From Nocardia sp. CDC159 (lineage in GTDB: Bacteria > Actinomycetota > Actinomycetes > Mycobacteriales > Mycobacteriaceae): a stretch of 64,000 nucleotides of DNA. A program made the position numbers and the translations under genes. The stretch spans positions 730,039 to 794,038 of the forward strand of contig NZ_JAMRXH010000001.1 of assembly GCF_023740735.1 (NCBI RefSeq), in the 5' to 3' direction. The notes below the pieces were generated by a model. It was given only the letters and a program-made list of their open reading frames with translations. It made no database searches and was not told the DNA's origin. Below, piece by piece: positions 41,664 to 50,130 of the stretch. Positions within the stretch are counted from its first letter, which is position 1, and each line of letters starts with the position of its first letter.

Positions 41664-42134
41664 TCACGAACCCGCGTTCAACCGGTCGGCCTCCGCGATG
41701 GCACTGGCCAGGCTGCGCTCGACGAACCGGAGCAGCACCCGCAACTCCTGCTCGGTGAAATCGGCCAGGTCGGCCTGGGTGCGGGCGATCAGTCCCGCGT
41801 AGTAGGAACCGGCTCGCTCCAGACCCTCGGGGGTCGGCACGACGACAACCTTGCGCCGGTCCTTGGGGTCGGGCGCGCGGGTGACGCAGCCCGCCGCCTC
41901 GAGTCGGTCGACCATCCGCGTGGCCGAACCCGCGGTGAGCCCCACGCGGGCGGCCAGCGCACCGGGCGTGGTCGGCCCGCCCTGCTGCAGGACGTGCAGA
42001 CAGTGGAAGTCGGTCATGACCACGCCCATCCGGGCCGCGACCAGGCTGTTGATCCGGATCACCTGCTGAATCCAGTCCGGCAGTAGCTCCAACAACGCGC
42101 TGACCTGCGGTTTTTCCTGCTGCCCCATAGTCAT
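41664..42134 (-). CDS. MarR-family transcription regulator
   Basis: A 156-residue MarR protein with the winged helix at about 40-100 (FHCLHVLQQGGPTTPGALAARVGLTAGSATRMVDRLEAAGCVTRAPDPKDRRKVVVVPT). The start is one of two ATGs, 42134 (used) or 42128; the frame extends to 42176 without support. It is divergent from the SNF2 gene, and the gap carries four half-sites with a 16-bp period that are likely its operators. It may also act on the convergent rhamnosidase, but no site is seen there. Confidence 0.88.
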   Translation of the reverse strand: MTMGQQEKPQVSALLELLPDWIQQVIRINSLVAARMGVVMTDFHCLHVLQQGGPTTPGALAARVGLTAGSATRMVDRLEAAGCVTRAPDPKDRRKVVVVPTPEGLERAGSYYAGLIARTQADLADFTEQELRVLLRFVERSLASAIAEADRLNAGS

Positions 42135-42171
42135 GTGACACGACCCGATTCGTTGAAGTATCCTTGCGTCG

Positions 42172-42227
42172 CACAACTTTCACGCGCCACAATATTTCTA
42201 GTACACAATATCACCGCCACACAATAG
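42172..42227. repeat. Four CACAATA-type direct repeats, 16-bp period
   Basis: CACAACTT 42172-42179, CACAATAT 42188-42195, CACAATAT 42204-42211 and CACAATAG 42220-42227 start exactly 16 bases apart. They lie between the divergent MarR and SNF2 genes in an AT-rich patch. A phased row of this kind probably binds several dimers of a regulator along one DNA face or in a helix, the MarR protein being the first candidate. Confidence 0.65.
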
Positions 42228-42286
42228 TGCGGTGAGCAGCAGTCGCGCCACGCCAGGTCGCTCGCGACCGCAGGATTTCCAAGGAG

Positions 42287-44170
42287 TTGGTCCTACTGTC
42301 TGGACGAACGCACGTTCCCCGCCTGCAGGCCACATTCGTCCCCGCCGAGAACGCCTTCGCCTGGTGGGGACCCGACGATCTGGACGCGGCCCTGCGGGAG
42401 CACGGCCTGCCCGGCGGACGGACCACGACCTGTTCGCTGGCGGCGCCCGAGGGCGGCACGGTCGTCGCCGCCGACCGGGACGTCCGGCTCGTCGACCTGA
42501 ACGAGGCGATCGCCGCCCTCAACGGACTGAACCGGCGGGCCAAGGTCGGCAAGTCGGTCAAGAACTGGCAGGAGGCCGCCCGCCTGGTGGACGGCGACAG
42601 CGAGGCCAAGGACCCCGACTTCGCCGAGCTGGCCACCCGGATGCCCATCGCCGCGCACGCGGTGACGAATCCGGAGGGGACGGCGGTCGCCGCCCCGGCG
42701 GCGCTGCTGACCCAGTTCCGCCGGGCGGCGAACACCACCGCCACCCTGGCCACCACGGCGGTGGATGCCCAGCTGCGCCCCTATCAGATACACGGTGTGG
42801 CCTGGCTCAGCTCGCGTCTGGACCTGGGCGCGGGCGGGGTGCTGGCCGACGAGATGGGCCTCGGCAAGACGCTGCAGGCCATCTGCCTGCTGGCCATCCG
42901 GCGCTCCGAGCGCCCGCATCTCGTGGTCTGCCCGACCTCGCTGATCGGCAACTGGCGGCGCGAACTCGCCCGCTTCTCCCCCACCACCCCGGTGCTGCGC
43001 TACCACGGCGGCAATCGCGACCTGCCCGAGCGCTTCGAACCGGGCACCGTCGCCATCACCAGCTATCCGGTGCTGCGCAACGACAAGCGGCTGCTCAACA
43101 CCGCCTGGGACATCGTCGTTTTGGACGAGGCCCAGCAGATCAAGAACCCGGAGGCACAGGTCAGCAAGGCCGCCGCGCGGCTGACCGCGACCGTGCGGAT
43201 CGCTATGACCGGCACCCCGGTGGAGAACCGTCTCGACGAGCTGTGGTCGATCTTCCATGTCACCAATCCGGGCCTGCTGGGCAGCCGCGGCCGGTTTCGG
43301 CAGCGCTTCGTCGCGCCGATCGAACAGCGCCGTTCCGCACCCGCCGCGGCCGCGCTCAATGCCCTGGTACGCCCGCATATGCTGCGCCGCACCAAGGATC
43401 TGGTCGCCGCCGAACTGCCGCCCAAGCAGTACACCTCGATGTACTGCACCCTCACCGACGAGCAGGTGCGGTTGTACCGGGAGGCGGTGGACCGGGCGTT
43501 CAGCGAGGGCCTGGGCGCGGGCATCGGGCGCAGCGGCCGGGTGCTGGCCCTGCTGACCTCGCTCAAGCAGATCTGCAACCATCCGGCGCAGTACCTCGGG
43601 GACGAGGCGGCGGGTCCCGGCCGATCCGGCAAGTTCGACCGGGCCACCGAAATGCTGTCGGAGATCGTCGACGACGGCGACCGCGCCCTGGTGTTCACCC
43701 AGTACCGCACCATGGGCGAACTGCTGTCGACGGCGTTCGGCGAGACGCTGGGCACCGGCCCGATTCCGTTCCTGCACGGCGGACTGTCCGGCGACAAACG
43801 CGACGAGATGGTCCGGGCGTTCCAGGAGGACGACGATTCGCCGCCGGTGCTGCTGCTGAGCCTGCGCGCGGCCGGATTCGGGCTCAACCTGACCCGGGCC
43901 GCGCATGTGATGCACTACGACCGCTGGTGGAATCCGGCCGTCGAGGAACAGGCCACCGACCGCGCCCACCGCATCGGCCAACAGCGCACACTCAATGTGT
44001 ACACGCTGATCTCCGGCGGCACGATCGAGGACCGCATCGCCCAGATGCACGACACCAAGCGCGGTTTCGCCGATATCGTCGTCGGCGGCAACACCGAGGC
44101 CGCGCTCGCCAAGATGTCCGACGACGAACTGCACGCCATCGTCGACCTCGACCTGGGAGCGATCTCCTGA
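42287..44170 (+). CDS. SNF2-family DNA-dependent ATPase (bacterial type)
   Basis: A protein of about 627 residues with both RecA-like helicase lobes of the SNF2 superfamily. Motif I is LADEMGLGKTLQAI, motif II VLDEAQQIKN, motif III TGTPVENRLDELWSIF, and motifs V/VI LRAAGFGLNLTRAAHVMHYDRWWNPAVEEQATDRAHRIGQ. It probably acts on DNA or nucleoprotein, in repair or transcription recycling. The reading frame is open from a TTG at 42287, which lies right against AAGGAG; translation may instead start at the CTG at 42296, so the N-terminus is uncertain. The stop overlaps the SWIM gene, a standard actinobacterial pair. Confidence 0.9.
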   Translation: MVLLSGRTHVPRLQATFVPAENAFAWWGPDDLDAALREHGLPGGRTTTCSLAAPEGGTVVAADRDVRLVDLNEAIAALNGLNRRAKVGKSVKNWQEAARLVDGDSEAKDPDFAELATRMPIAAHAVTNPEGTAVAAPAALLTQFRRAANTTATLATTAVDAQLRPYQIHGVAWLSSRLDLGAGGVLADEMGLGKTLQAICLLAIRRSERPHLVVCPTSLIGNWRRELARFSPTTPVLRYHGGNRDLPERFEPGTVAITSYPVLRNDKRLLNTAWDIVVLDEAQQIKNPEAQVSKAAARLTATVRIAMTGTPVENRLDELWSIFHVTNPGLLGSRGRFRQRFVAPIEQRRSAPAAAALNALVRPHMLRRTKDLVAAELPPKQYTSMYCTLTDEQVRLYREAVDRAFSEGLGAGIGRSGRVLALLTSLKQICNHPAQYLGDEAAGPGRSGKFDRATEMLSEIVDDGDRALVFTQYRTMGELLSTAFGETLGTGPIPFLHGGLSGDKRDEMVRAFQEDDDSPPVLLLSLRAAGFGLNLTRAAHVMHYDRWWNPAVEEQATDRAHRIGQQRTLNVYTLISGGTIEDRIAQMHDTKRGFADIVVGGNTEAALAKMSDDELHAIVDLDLGAIS

Positions 44171-44727
44171 TGCCACCCGAATTCGGTGCCACCCCCTGGG
44201 GGCGCTCCTGGACCCGCACCATCGAGAAGACCACCGCCGCGGGCCCGAATCCGTTGCTGCCCAAGGCGCGCAGCATCGCCCGCAATCACGGCGCCACGCT
44301 GACCATCGAGGTCGGGGTGGTCACCGCGAAGGTCGTCGCGTCGGGCGCCGAGGCCAATGTGCGAATCGAGCTGCCGCCGTGGTCGGAGGAGACCGAGAAG
44401 GACGCCGAGCGCCTGATCGGAAAATCGCTGGCGGCCAATCCGGGGCTGGCCGCCGGCGACCTGCCCGACGGTCTGGAGGCCGACTTCACCGCCGCGGGAA
44501 TCACTTTCGCGGTTCCGCTGGACGAGCAGGTCGCGACCTGCGACTGCCGCACCCGCAAGCGGCCGTGCGTACACATCCTCGCCACCCTGTACGCGCTCTC
44601 GATGCGGGTCGACGAGCGCCCGCGGCTGGCGGTGGAGCTGCGGATGGACAGTGCCGCGGTGGCGGAGGCGGGCGACCCGGACTGGATCCCGCTGACCGAG
44701 TTGGATCCGGGCGCCTTCTACGGCTGA
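44170..44727 (+). CDS. SWIM zinc-finger protein, partner of SNF2 helicase
   Basis: A 185-residue protein with a SWIM zinc finger near the C-terminus: CDCRTRKRPCVHILA (about 128-142) gives the C-x-C...C-x-H ligands. The N-terminal part begins FGATPWGRSWTRTIE, typical of the SWIM proteins encoded with bacterial SNF2 helicases. It shares TGATG with the end of the helicase gene. It is probably a DNA- or partner-binding subunit. No direct link to the polyketide cluster is evident. Confidence 0.87.
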   Translation: MPPEFGATPWGRSWTRTIEKTTAAGPNPLLPKARSIARNHGATLTIEVGVVTAKVVASGAEANVRIELPPWSEETEKDAERLIGKSLAANPGLAAGDLPDGLEADFTAAGITFAVPLDEQVATCDCRTRKRPCVHILATLYALSMRVDERPRLAVELRMDSAAVAEAGDPDWIPLTELDPGAFYG

Positions 44728-44733
44728 CAGGAG

Positions 44734-44770
44734 GAGGCCCGGTCGCGTGCGGGGACAGCGACCGGGCCTC
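44734..44770. terminator. Bidirectional terminator at the end of the aglycone operon
   Basis: GAGGCCCGGTCGC at 44734-44746 pairs perfectly with GCGACCGGGCCTC at 44758-44770 (13 bp, 11-nt loop). It lies between the SWIM stop and the stop of the convergent oxidase gene, ending both transcripts. Confidence 0.88.
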
Positions 44771-44773
44771 GAC

Positions 44774-46270
44774 TCACGCCGTGATGCCGAGGGCGTGGGT
44801 GAAGAAGCCGGTCGGATCGTAGGCGGCCTTGATCCGTTGCAGGCGAGGGTAATTGCCCTTGTAGTACAGGTCGTGCCAGGCCAGCCCGGAGCTGTTCCAG
44901 TGCGGATCGGCCAGATCGGTGTCGGGGTAGTTGATATACGACCCGTCCGCCTGCCCGTTCAGATCCGGGACACCGCCGCTGCCCGCGTACAGATCGCGGT
45001 AGAACGATCGGATCCAGGCGATATGCTCGTCGTCGCGGTCCGGGTCGGTCCAATTGTTCAGGTAGAACGCCTTCAGCACCGAGTCCCGCTGCGCGGTCGC
45101 GGTGGCATCGGGCGCCACCGCCGACGCCTGCCCGCCGTACGCGGCGAGAATGACTCCGGCACCGGGGTTGTCGTACGCGTCATCGGTCAGATGGCGATGA
45201 ATGACATCGATCTGCTCGTCGGTGTAGCGCCGCCGCAGATAGGCCGCCTTGCACTTGGCCCGCTGCCCGTACACGTCGCCGCGCAGCCGCGGCCACAGCA
45301 TCGACCGCAGCCATGGCCGCCGCTGCACATCGTGGCGATACTCCACCCCGACACCGTCGTTGAGCGCATCGAGGTAGTCCGACAGCATCTCCGCCGCGCC
45401 GTCGGCGTCCGCGTCGACCTGGGTGAGCAGGGCGATGGTATCGGTCTGCGCGCGCAGCACCGTGAGGATGGAGAACAGCGCGTTCTCGGCGATGCCCGGC
45501 GCGCTGTGCCGCTCGTGCCAGCGGCCGTGGTTGGCCAGCAGGCGGCGGAAGGACTCCGGTGTCAGATCCGACCACGACCAGAACGTCAGGCCGTCCAGCA
45601 CCTCGGCGGGCGGCCGCGGCAGCAGCTGGGCCGGATCGTCGCCCGCGGCATTCGGCGAGCGCATCCAATACTTGGTGACCACACCGAAATTGCCTCCACC
45701 GCAACCGGTATGGGCCCACCAGAGATCATGGTTCGGATCGCCCGGATCACGAGTCGCCACGACGATCCGCGCCCGGCCCGCCGCGTCCACGGTGACGACC
45801 TCGACCGCGTACAGGTGATCGACGACGCATCCGTGCGCGCGGGTCAGCGGGCCGTAGCCGCCGCCGAGGATGTGCCCGCCCGCGGCGACCGAATACTCCA
45901 GCCCGGCCGGGATGGCGACGCCCCACCCCTTGAGCAGACCGCGGTAGACATCCCCGAGCAGCGCGCCCGGCTCGATGGCGAACGCGCCCATCCGCGGGTC
46001 GTAGTCCACCCGGTTCAGCCGCGAAAGGTCGAGCAGCACTTCGGTTTCCGCCGAGTCGACGAAGTCCTCCAGACAGTGCCCCCCGCTGCGGATCGCCAGG
46101 CGCGCGCGGGTATCGGCCGCCGCCTGCACCGCCGCCACCACCTCGGCGGCTGTGCCCGGCACGTGGACGAGGCGCGGCGTGCACCGGAAGCGGCCGTTGG
46201 CGGCCGTGGTGACCTCGGCGTAGCGGGGGTCGTCCGGAGTGATGGCGGTGCGATCGAGGGTGCCGGTCAT
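44774..46270 (-). CDS. Berberine-bridge-type FAD oxidoreductase (AknOx-like family)
   Basis: A 498-residue flavoprotein with an FAD-binding type 4 domain at about 35-205 and a C-terminal BBE segment (WHDLYYKGNYPRLQRIKAAYDPTGFF). His65 in RSGGHCLEDF matches the residue that carries 8-alpha-linked FAD. At the position where bicovalent members have a second flavin link through Cys, this protein has GLEYSVAAGG (Glu125), so a single covalent link is predicted. Family members in polyketide clusters oxidise a sugar hydroxyl (AknOx) or an aglycone (GilR). It is the last gene of the aglycone operon and overlaps the P450 gene by ATGA. Confidence 0.87.
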   Translation of the reverse strand: MTGTLDRTAITPDDPRYAEVTTAANGRFRCTPRLVHVPGTAAEVVAAVQAAADTRARLAIRSGGHCLEDFVDSAETEVLLDLSRLNRVDYDPRMGAFAIEPGALLGDVYRGLLKGWGVAIPAGLEYSVAAGGHILGGGYGPLTRAHGCVVDHLYAVEVVTVDAAGRARIVVATRDPGDPNHDLWWAHTGCGGGNFGVVTKYWMRSPNAAGDDPAQLLPRPPAEVLDGLTFWSWSDLTPESFRRLLANHGRWHERHSAPGIAENALFSILTVLRAQTDTIALLTQVDADADGAAEMLSDYLDALNDGVGVEYRHDVQRRPWLRSMLWPRLRGDVYGQRAKCKAAYLRRRYTDEQIDVIHRHLTDDAYDNPGAGVILAAYGGQASAVAPDATATAQRDSVLKAFYLNNWTDPDRDDEHIAWIRSFYRDLYAGSGGVPDLNGQADGSYINYPDTDLADPHWNSSGLAWHDLYYKGNYPRLQRIKAAYDPTGFFTHALGITA

Positions 46271-47460
46271 CGGGGCACCAGATCCATCGGCAGCTTCTTG
46301 GCGCCGTTGAAGTCCTTGGGGTCGTGGAACACGATCTCCTCGTCCTCGGCCACCCGGAAGTCCTCCAACCGCTCGAGCATGCCGGTCAGCGCGATCCGGA
46401 CCTCCTGGCGGGCCAGCGGCGCGCCCAGGCAGAAGTGAATGCCCTTACCGAAGGCCAGATGTCGCGCCTGTTTGCGGTGAATGTCGAACACATCCGGTTC
46501 GGCGAATTCGGCCTCGTCGCGCATGGTCGAGATCAGCGACGCGCTGACCAGCGACCCCTTCGGAATCCGCACGCCGCCCAGCTCGACGTCGGTGAGCGCG
46601 CGCCGGTCCACCCACACCAGCGGGGACCGATACCGCATGACCTCCTCGATCGCCGGGCCCAGCAGCGCGGGCTCGGCGCGCAACTGTTTGATCAGATTCG
46701 GATTCTCGTCCAGGCACAGCAGCGCGTTGGTGAGCACGGTGCTCGTGGTGAGATGCCCGGCGATGAGCAGTAGCGCGAGGAATCCGATGATCTCGTAGTC
46801 GTCCAGCCTGCGACCGTCCAGCTCCGCGTCCAGCAGGTCGCGAATCAGACCCTCCTGACCGGAGCGGCGATAGCTGTCGACGTGGCTGAGCAGATACTCG
46901 TTCATCTCCCGGATGAACGGCGCCATCGCGGCCACGCCCTCCTCGCTGAACAGCGCGTCCACGCCGTTGTCGACGAGCAGGGCATCCGCCCACTTGCGGA
47001 ACAGGTGCCGGTCGCTCACCGGCAGGCCCACCACCTCGGCGATGACGATCACCGGCAGCGCGGCCGCCAGCTCGGCGACGATGTCGACCCGCCGCCGGCC
47101 GCGCTCGAGCATCGCGTCGAGCAGTTCCGCCGCGACCTGCTCGACTCGGGGCACCAGACTCTGCACGAACTTCGGCGTGAATCCCTGGCTGACCAGTCCC
47201 CGCAACTCCCGGTGCCGCGGCTCGTCCATGGCTTGGAAGTTGCCCTTGCGGAAGGCACGCAGTTCCTCGTTGTCGGGAATGAACTCGGTGAGGTCGTTGG
47301 AGAAGACCTCCGAATCGGAGATCACCCGCAGCCCGTCGGCATAGCGCAGCACCTCCCAGCGGCCGGTCGGCTCGTCGAACCGGACCGGCTCGTGCACGCG
47401 GCGGTACGCATAGTCGTCCATCATCGTGCGCAGTTTCGGGGGAATATGCGGACCGCCCAT
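46267..47460 (-). CDS. Cytochrome P450
   Basis: A 397-residue P450 with all key parts: I-helix oxygen-binding motif LLIAGHLTTS (AGHLTT at 234-239), K-helix ExxR with Glu273 and Arg276 in IEEVMRYRSP, and the heme loop HLAFGKGIHFCLGAPLARQEV with Cys344. It is a soluble bacterial enzyme that would hydroxylate or otherwise oxidise the aromatic polyketide or its sugar. It overlaps the oxidase gene and starts three bases after the Rieske gene ends, placing it inside the tailoring operon. The site of oxidation cannot be predicted. Confidence 0.92.
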   Translation of the reverse strand: MGGPHIPPKLRTMMDDYAYRRVHEPVRFDEPTGRWEVLRYADGLRVISDSEVFSNDLTEFIPDNEELRAFRKGNFQAMDEPRHRELRGLVSQGFTPKFVQSLVPRVEQVAAELLDAMLERGRRRVDIVAELAAALPVIVIAEVVGLPVSDRHLFRKWADALLVDNGVDALFSEEGVAAMAPFIREMNEYLLSHVDSYRRSGQEGLIRDLLDAELDGRRLDDYEIIGFLALLLIAGHLTTSTVLTNALLCLDENPNLIKQLRAEPALLGPAIEEVMRYRSPLVWVDRRALTDVELGGVRIPKGSLVSASLISTMRDEAEFAEPDVFDIHRKQARHLAFGKGIHFCLGAPLARQEVRIALTGMLERLEDFRVAEDEEIVFHDPKDFNGAKKLPMDLVPR

Positions 47461-47463
47461 GGA

Positions 47464-48618
47464 TCAGGCCTCCTGGATGAGTGCGAGCGCGAGCTTGCGG
47501 TAGAACGCGAGCACGCCGGGTTCTTTGGGGCTCAGATGCCCCTGTTGCAGAAAGCGGGAGCCGAGCGTGCGCTGCACCGCCTCCAGGCCGGTCCGGTCCT
47601 CGGCGTTGATGACGCTGGTGATCGACTCGACCTCCTTGCGCATCACCTCGATGTCGACATGTTCGAGCGCCTGGCGGGGAACGAGGGTGCCGCCGCGAAC
47701 CTGGGTGCGATCCAACGAGATCGGAATGATGCTGATCCACGCCACGGTCTCGCCGAAGGTCGCCACCGCGCCGCCCGGGAAGAGCCGGAAGCTGTACATG
47801 ATGGAACGCTCGGCCTCGGTGAGCGGCAGGATCTTCGCCTCGAACGGGCTGCCCGTTCCGCTGAGCAGCCGCGTCACCCACTCGGAGTCCTGGTACACCG
47901 TCATATCGATGCCGCCCGTCATCAACGGGCGCACCGTCTCCGGATGGAAGCCGATGGCGTGGTAGTTCTCGTACCCGTTCTCGACCGCGACCTTCCAGTT
48001 GCAGGCCCACTCCTCGGTCCAGTGGTTCACCTGGACCATGTCGTCGAGCCGGTAATTGGTCATCTCGGTCTCGGCGACGGCCAGATCCGGTTCGAACGAG
48101 CGGGCCTCGGCGTCGAGGTTGACGAACACCAGGCCGTGCCACTCGCGCACCGCGAAACCGGGCAGGCGGCAGGTGGCCGGGTCGAAGTCGGGGTTGTCGC
48201 GCATATAGGTCGCCGCGCGCAGCGAGCCGTCCAGGTTGTAGCGCCACAGGTGGTAGGAGCAGGTGAAGTCCTTCACCGTGCCCTCGCCCGGCTCCACCAG
48301 CGGCATCGCCCGGTGGCGGCACACCGGCGACATGCCGTGCAGCTGCCCGTCCTCGCCGCGGGTGATCGCCACCGGCTCGCCCGCGATGGACAGCGCCACA
48401 TAATCGCCGGGCGCGGTCAGCTGATCGGTGTGCGCGACCATGATCCAGGAGCGGTTGAAGATCCGCTGCCGCTCCAACTCGTACACCTCGGGCGAGGTGA
48501 ACATCTGCGGCGGCAGACTCAGCGCGGGCGGATCGGGCTCCGCATACGCGCGCACGGCGGCCAGCAGTTCGGTCGCCGACTGGTCGGGTGCGGGCCCGGG
48601 ACGAATGGTTGTGGTCAC
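47464..48618 (-). CDS. Rieske-type aromatic-ring oxygenase
   Basis: A 384-residue oxygenase alpha subunit. The Rieske cluster ligands are Cys100-x-His102 (CRHRAMP) and Cys120-x2-His123 (CSYHLW). The mononuclear iron site is in the C-terminal half with ENGYENYHAIGFHPE (His220 and His225). The GTG at 48618 follows AAGGAG by six bases; a longer open frame upstream overlaps the methyltransferase and is not coding. No reductase or ferredoxin gene is next to it, so electrons must come from shared partners. In this context it probably hydroxylates or cleaves the polyketide. Confidence 0.9.
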   Translation of the reverse strand: MTTTIRPGPAPDQSATELLAAVRAYAEPDPPALSLPPQMFTSPEVYELERQRIFNRSWIMVAHTDQLTAPGDYVALSIAGEPVAITRGEDGQLHGMSPVCRHRAMPLVEPGEGTVKDFTCSYHLWRYNLDGSLRAATYMRDNPDFDPATCRLPGFAVREWHGLVFVNLDAEARSFEPDLAVAETEMTNYRLDDMVQVNHWTEEWACNWKVAVENGYENYHAIGFHPETVRPLMTGGIDMTVYQDSEWVTRLLSGTGSPFEAKILPLTEAERSIMYSFRLFPGGAVATFGETVAWISIIPISLDRTQVRGGTLVPRQALEHVDIEVMRKEVESITSVINAEDRTGLEAVQRTLGSRFLQQGHLSPKEPGVLAFYRKLALALIQEA

Positions 48619-48635
48619 TGCGGTCTCCTTGCGGG

Positions 48636-49796
48636 TCACTCGGTGGGCGGCAGGGCGCCGAGCGCCGCCCACGCGGCGTCGTCCATCCACGGCGGAATAC
48701 CGACCTCGCCGTTGGTGCCCTTCTCGACGAAGGCGATATTGCGGTAAGCCCGCACCGCCACGACATCCCGCTGGGTCACCGTCGGGGTGCCGCCGGGGGT
48801 GTGCTCGTGGTGATGCAGGTCGTCCACCAGCCGCTTGATCAGGCCGATGGACGTGTCGGGGCCCGCCGACGGGCCCGCGGTGCCGCCCATGCTGGGGATG
48901 TAGGCGGTCATCATGTCCTCGATGACGTAGAGCCCACCCGGCTTCACATGCGGGAACAGCGCGTCGAACGAGATCCGCACATGCTCGTTGTGGTGGCTGC
49001 CGTCGTCGATGACGATGTCGAACGGCCCGTACTCGCGCGCCAGCGCGGTCAACGCCCGCGGATCGCTCTGGTCGCAGACCAGCGCGGTCTGCCGAGGCTC
49101 GTTCAGCGCGGACTTGTCGAACAGGTCGATTCCGAACACCTGGCCGCGGTGGAAGTAGCGCTTCCAGGTCCGCAGCGAGCCGCCGCCCAGGTCGCCGTCG
49201 AAACCGCCGATGCCGATCTCGAGAATGCGCACCGGCTCGTCGCGGTACGGGGCGAACTCCCGTTCGTAATGCCCGGTGTACCAGTGGAAACTGGCCCACT
49301 TGTCCGAACCGGACGCCGCGCACAGCGCGCCCAGATCGTCGCGGGGGATGCTCAGCCCGGTCATCAGCGCGCCCGAGGCCAGGCTGGTCGAGGCGACCAG
49401 GCCGGGCAGCCGGGACAGATCCTCGGGGCGGGTCGGCAGGAAGACGTCGCTGAAGTCCCCGGTGCGGCGCTGATCCGGGCGGCCGTAGAGGCGGCGGACC
49501 AGATGCGTCAGCGACATGCCCAGCTCGCGGCAGATCTCGGCCGGTGTCTCGCCGTCCCAGCGCGTGATGCGCTCGCCCCCGACGCAGTGGAACAGCACGC
49601 GCCGCACCTCGGTGTCGTGAGTGACGTCCAAGGCGATGTGCACCGGCTCCGGATTGGCCGGAACCGAAGCGCGGAACAGGATTTCGTCGACCAGGGCGGC
49701 GAGCACCGCGTCCACGCCCGCTTCCTTGGCCAGCACGGAGATGTCCGCGTCCGAGGCCGTGCCCGCGCGCAGCAGGCGGTCCAGGAGCGCGGTCAC
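48636..49796 (-). CDS. MycE/ElmMI-type deoxysugar O-methyltransferase
   Basis: A 386-residue SAM-dependent O-methyltransferase. The C-terminal catalytic part has GSDKWASFHWYTGHYEREFAPYRDEPVRILEIGIGGF, GGGSLRTWKRYF, VFGIDLFDKS and DDGSHHNEH, which follow the MycE family of metal-dependent sugar methyltransferases (mycinamicin 2''-O-methyltransferase, elloramycin rhamnose methyltransferase). The N-terminal 130 residues form the helical auxiliary domain. It implies a second, neutral sugar of rhamnose type carrying an O-methyl group. It overlaps the next small gene by ATGA. Confidence 0.87.
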   Translation of the reverse strand: MTALLDRLLRAGTASDADISVLAKEAGVDAVLAALVDEILFRASVPANPEPVHIALDVTHDTEVRRVLFHCVGGERITRWDGETPAEICRELGMSLTHLVRRLYGRPDQRRTGDFSDVFLPTRPEDLSRLPGLVASTSLASGALMTGLSIPRDDLGALCAASGSDKWASFHWYTGHYEREFAPYRDEPVRILEIGIGGFDGDLGGGSLRTWKRYFHRGQVFGIDLFDKSALNEPRQTALVCDQSDPRALTALAREYGPFDIVIDDGSHHNEHVRISFDALFPHVKPGGLYVIEDMMTAYIPSMGGTAGPSAGPDTSIGLIKRLVDDLHHHEHTPGGTPTVTQRDVVAVRAYRNIAFVEKGTNGEVGIPPWMDDAAWAALGALPPTE

Positions 49797-50104
49797 GACT
49801 GCTCCGCCCGCTTGTTCCAGACCACCAGCCGGTCGAAGGCGTCGGGGCTGGCCAGCGGGATGACCTCGAACTTCAGATGCGGGCTGATCGGGTTGTCGTA
49901 GAGCACCCGCAGCAGTTCCTCGTGTGAGGCCACGTCGTAGATATTGAGCCCGCCGGACGCACCGACCCGGATCCAGCTGTGCCGAATAATGCCCTTCTCC
50001 ACCAGGTTTCGCGTGTAGGCGAAGCCCTCGCCGAGACGCTCTCGGAACTCCTTCGCCTCGCCCGGGGCCGGGGCCTGCGTGGCCAGAACGGCGAACAACG
50101 CCAT
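49793..50104 (-). CDS. Small muconolactone-isomerase-like protein (dimeric alpha-beta barrel)
   Basis: A 103-residue protein with the ferredoxin-like fold of muconolactone delta-isomerases and related dimeric alpha-beta barrel proteins: MALFAVLATQ, LVEKGIIRHSWIRVGASGGLNIYDV, and HEELLRVLYDNPISPHLKFEVIPL. Proteins of this fold in polyketide clusters act as cyclases, anthrone oxygenases or isomerases. It lies between the second glycosyltransferase and the sugar methyltransferase in the same operon, so it should belong to the pathway. The specific step is unknown. Confidence 0.75.
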   Translation of the reverse strand: MALFAVLATQAPAPGEAKEFRERLGEGFAYTRNLVEKGIIRHSWIRVGASGGLNIYDVASHEELLRVLYDNPISPHLKFEVIPLASPDAFDRLVVWNKRAEQS

Positions 50105-50130
50105 GATTGCTCCTTCGCTTGTCGGTACTG

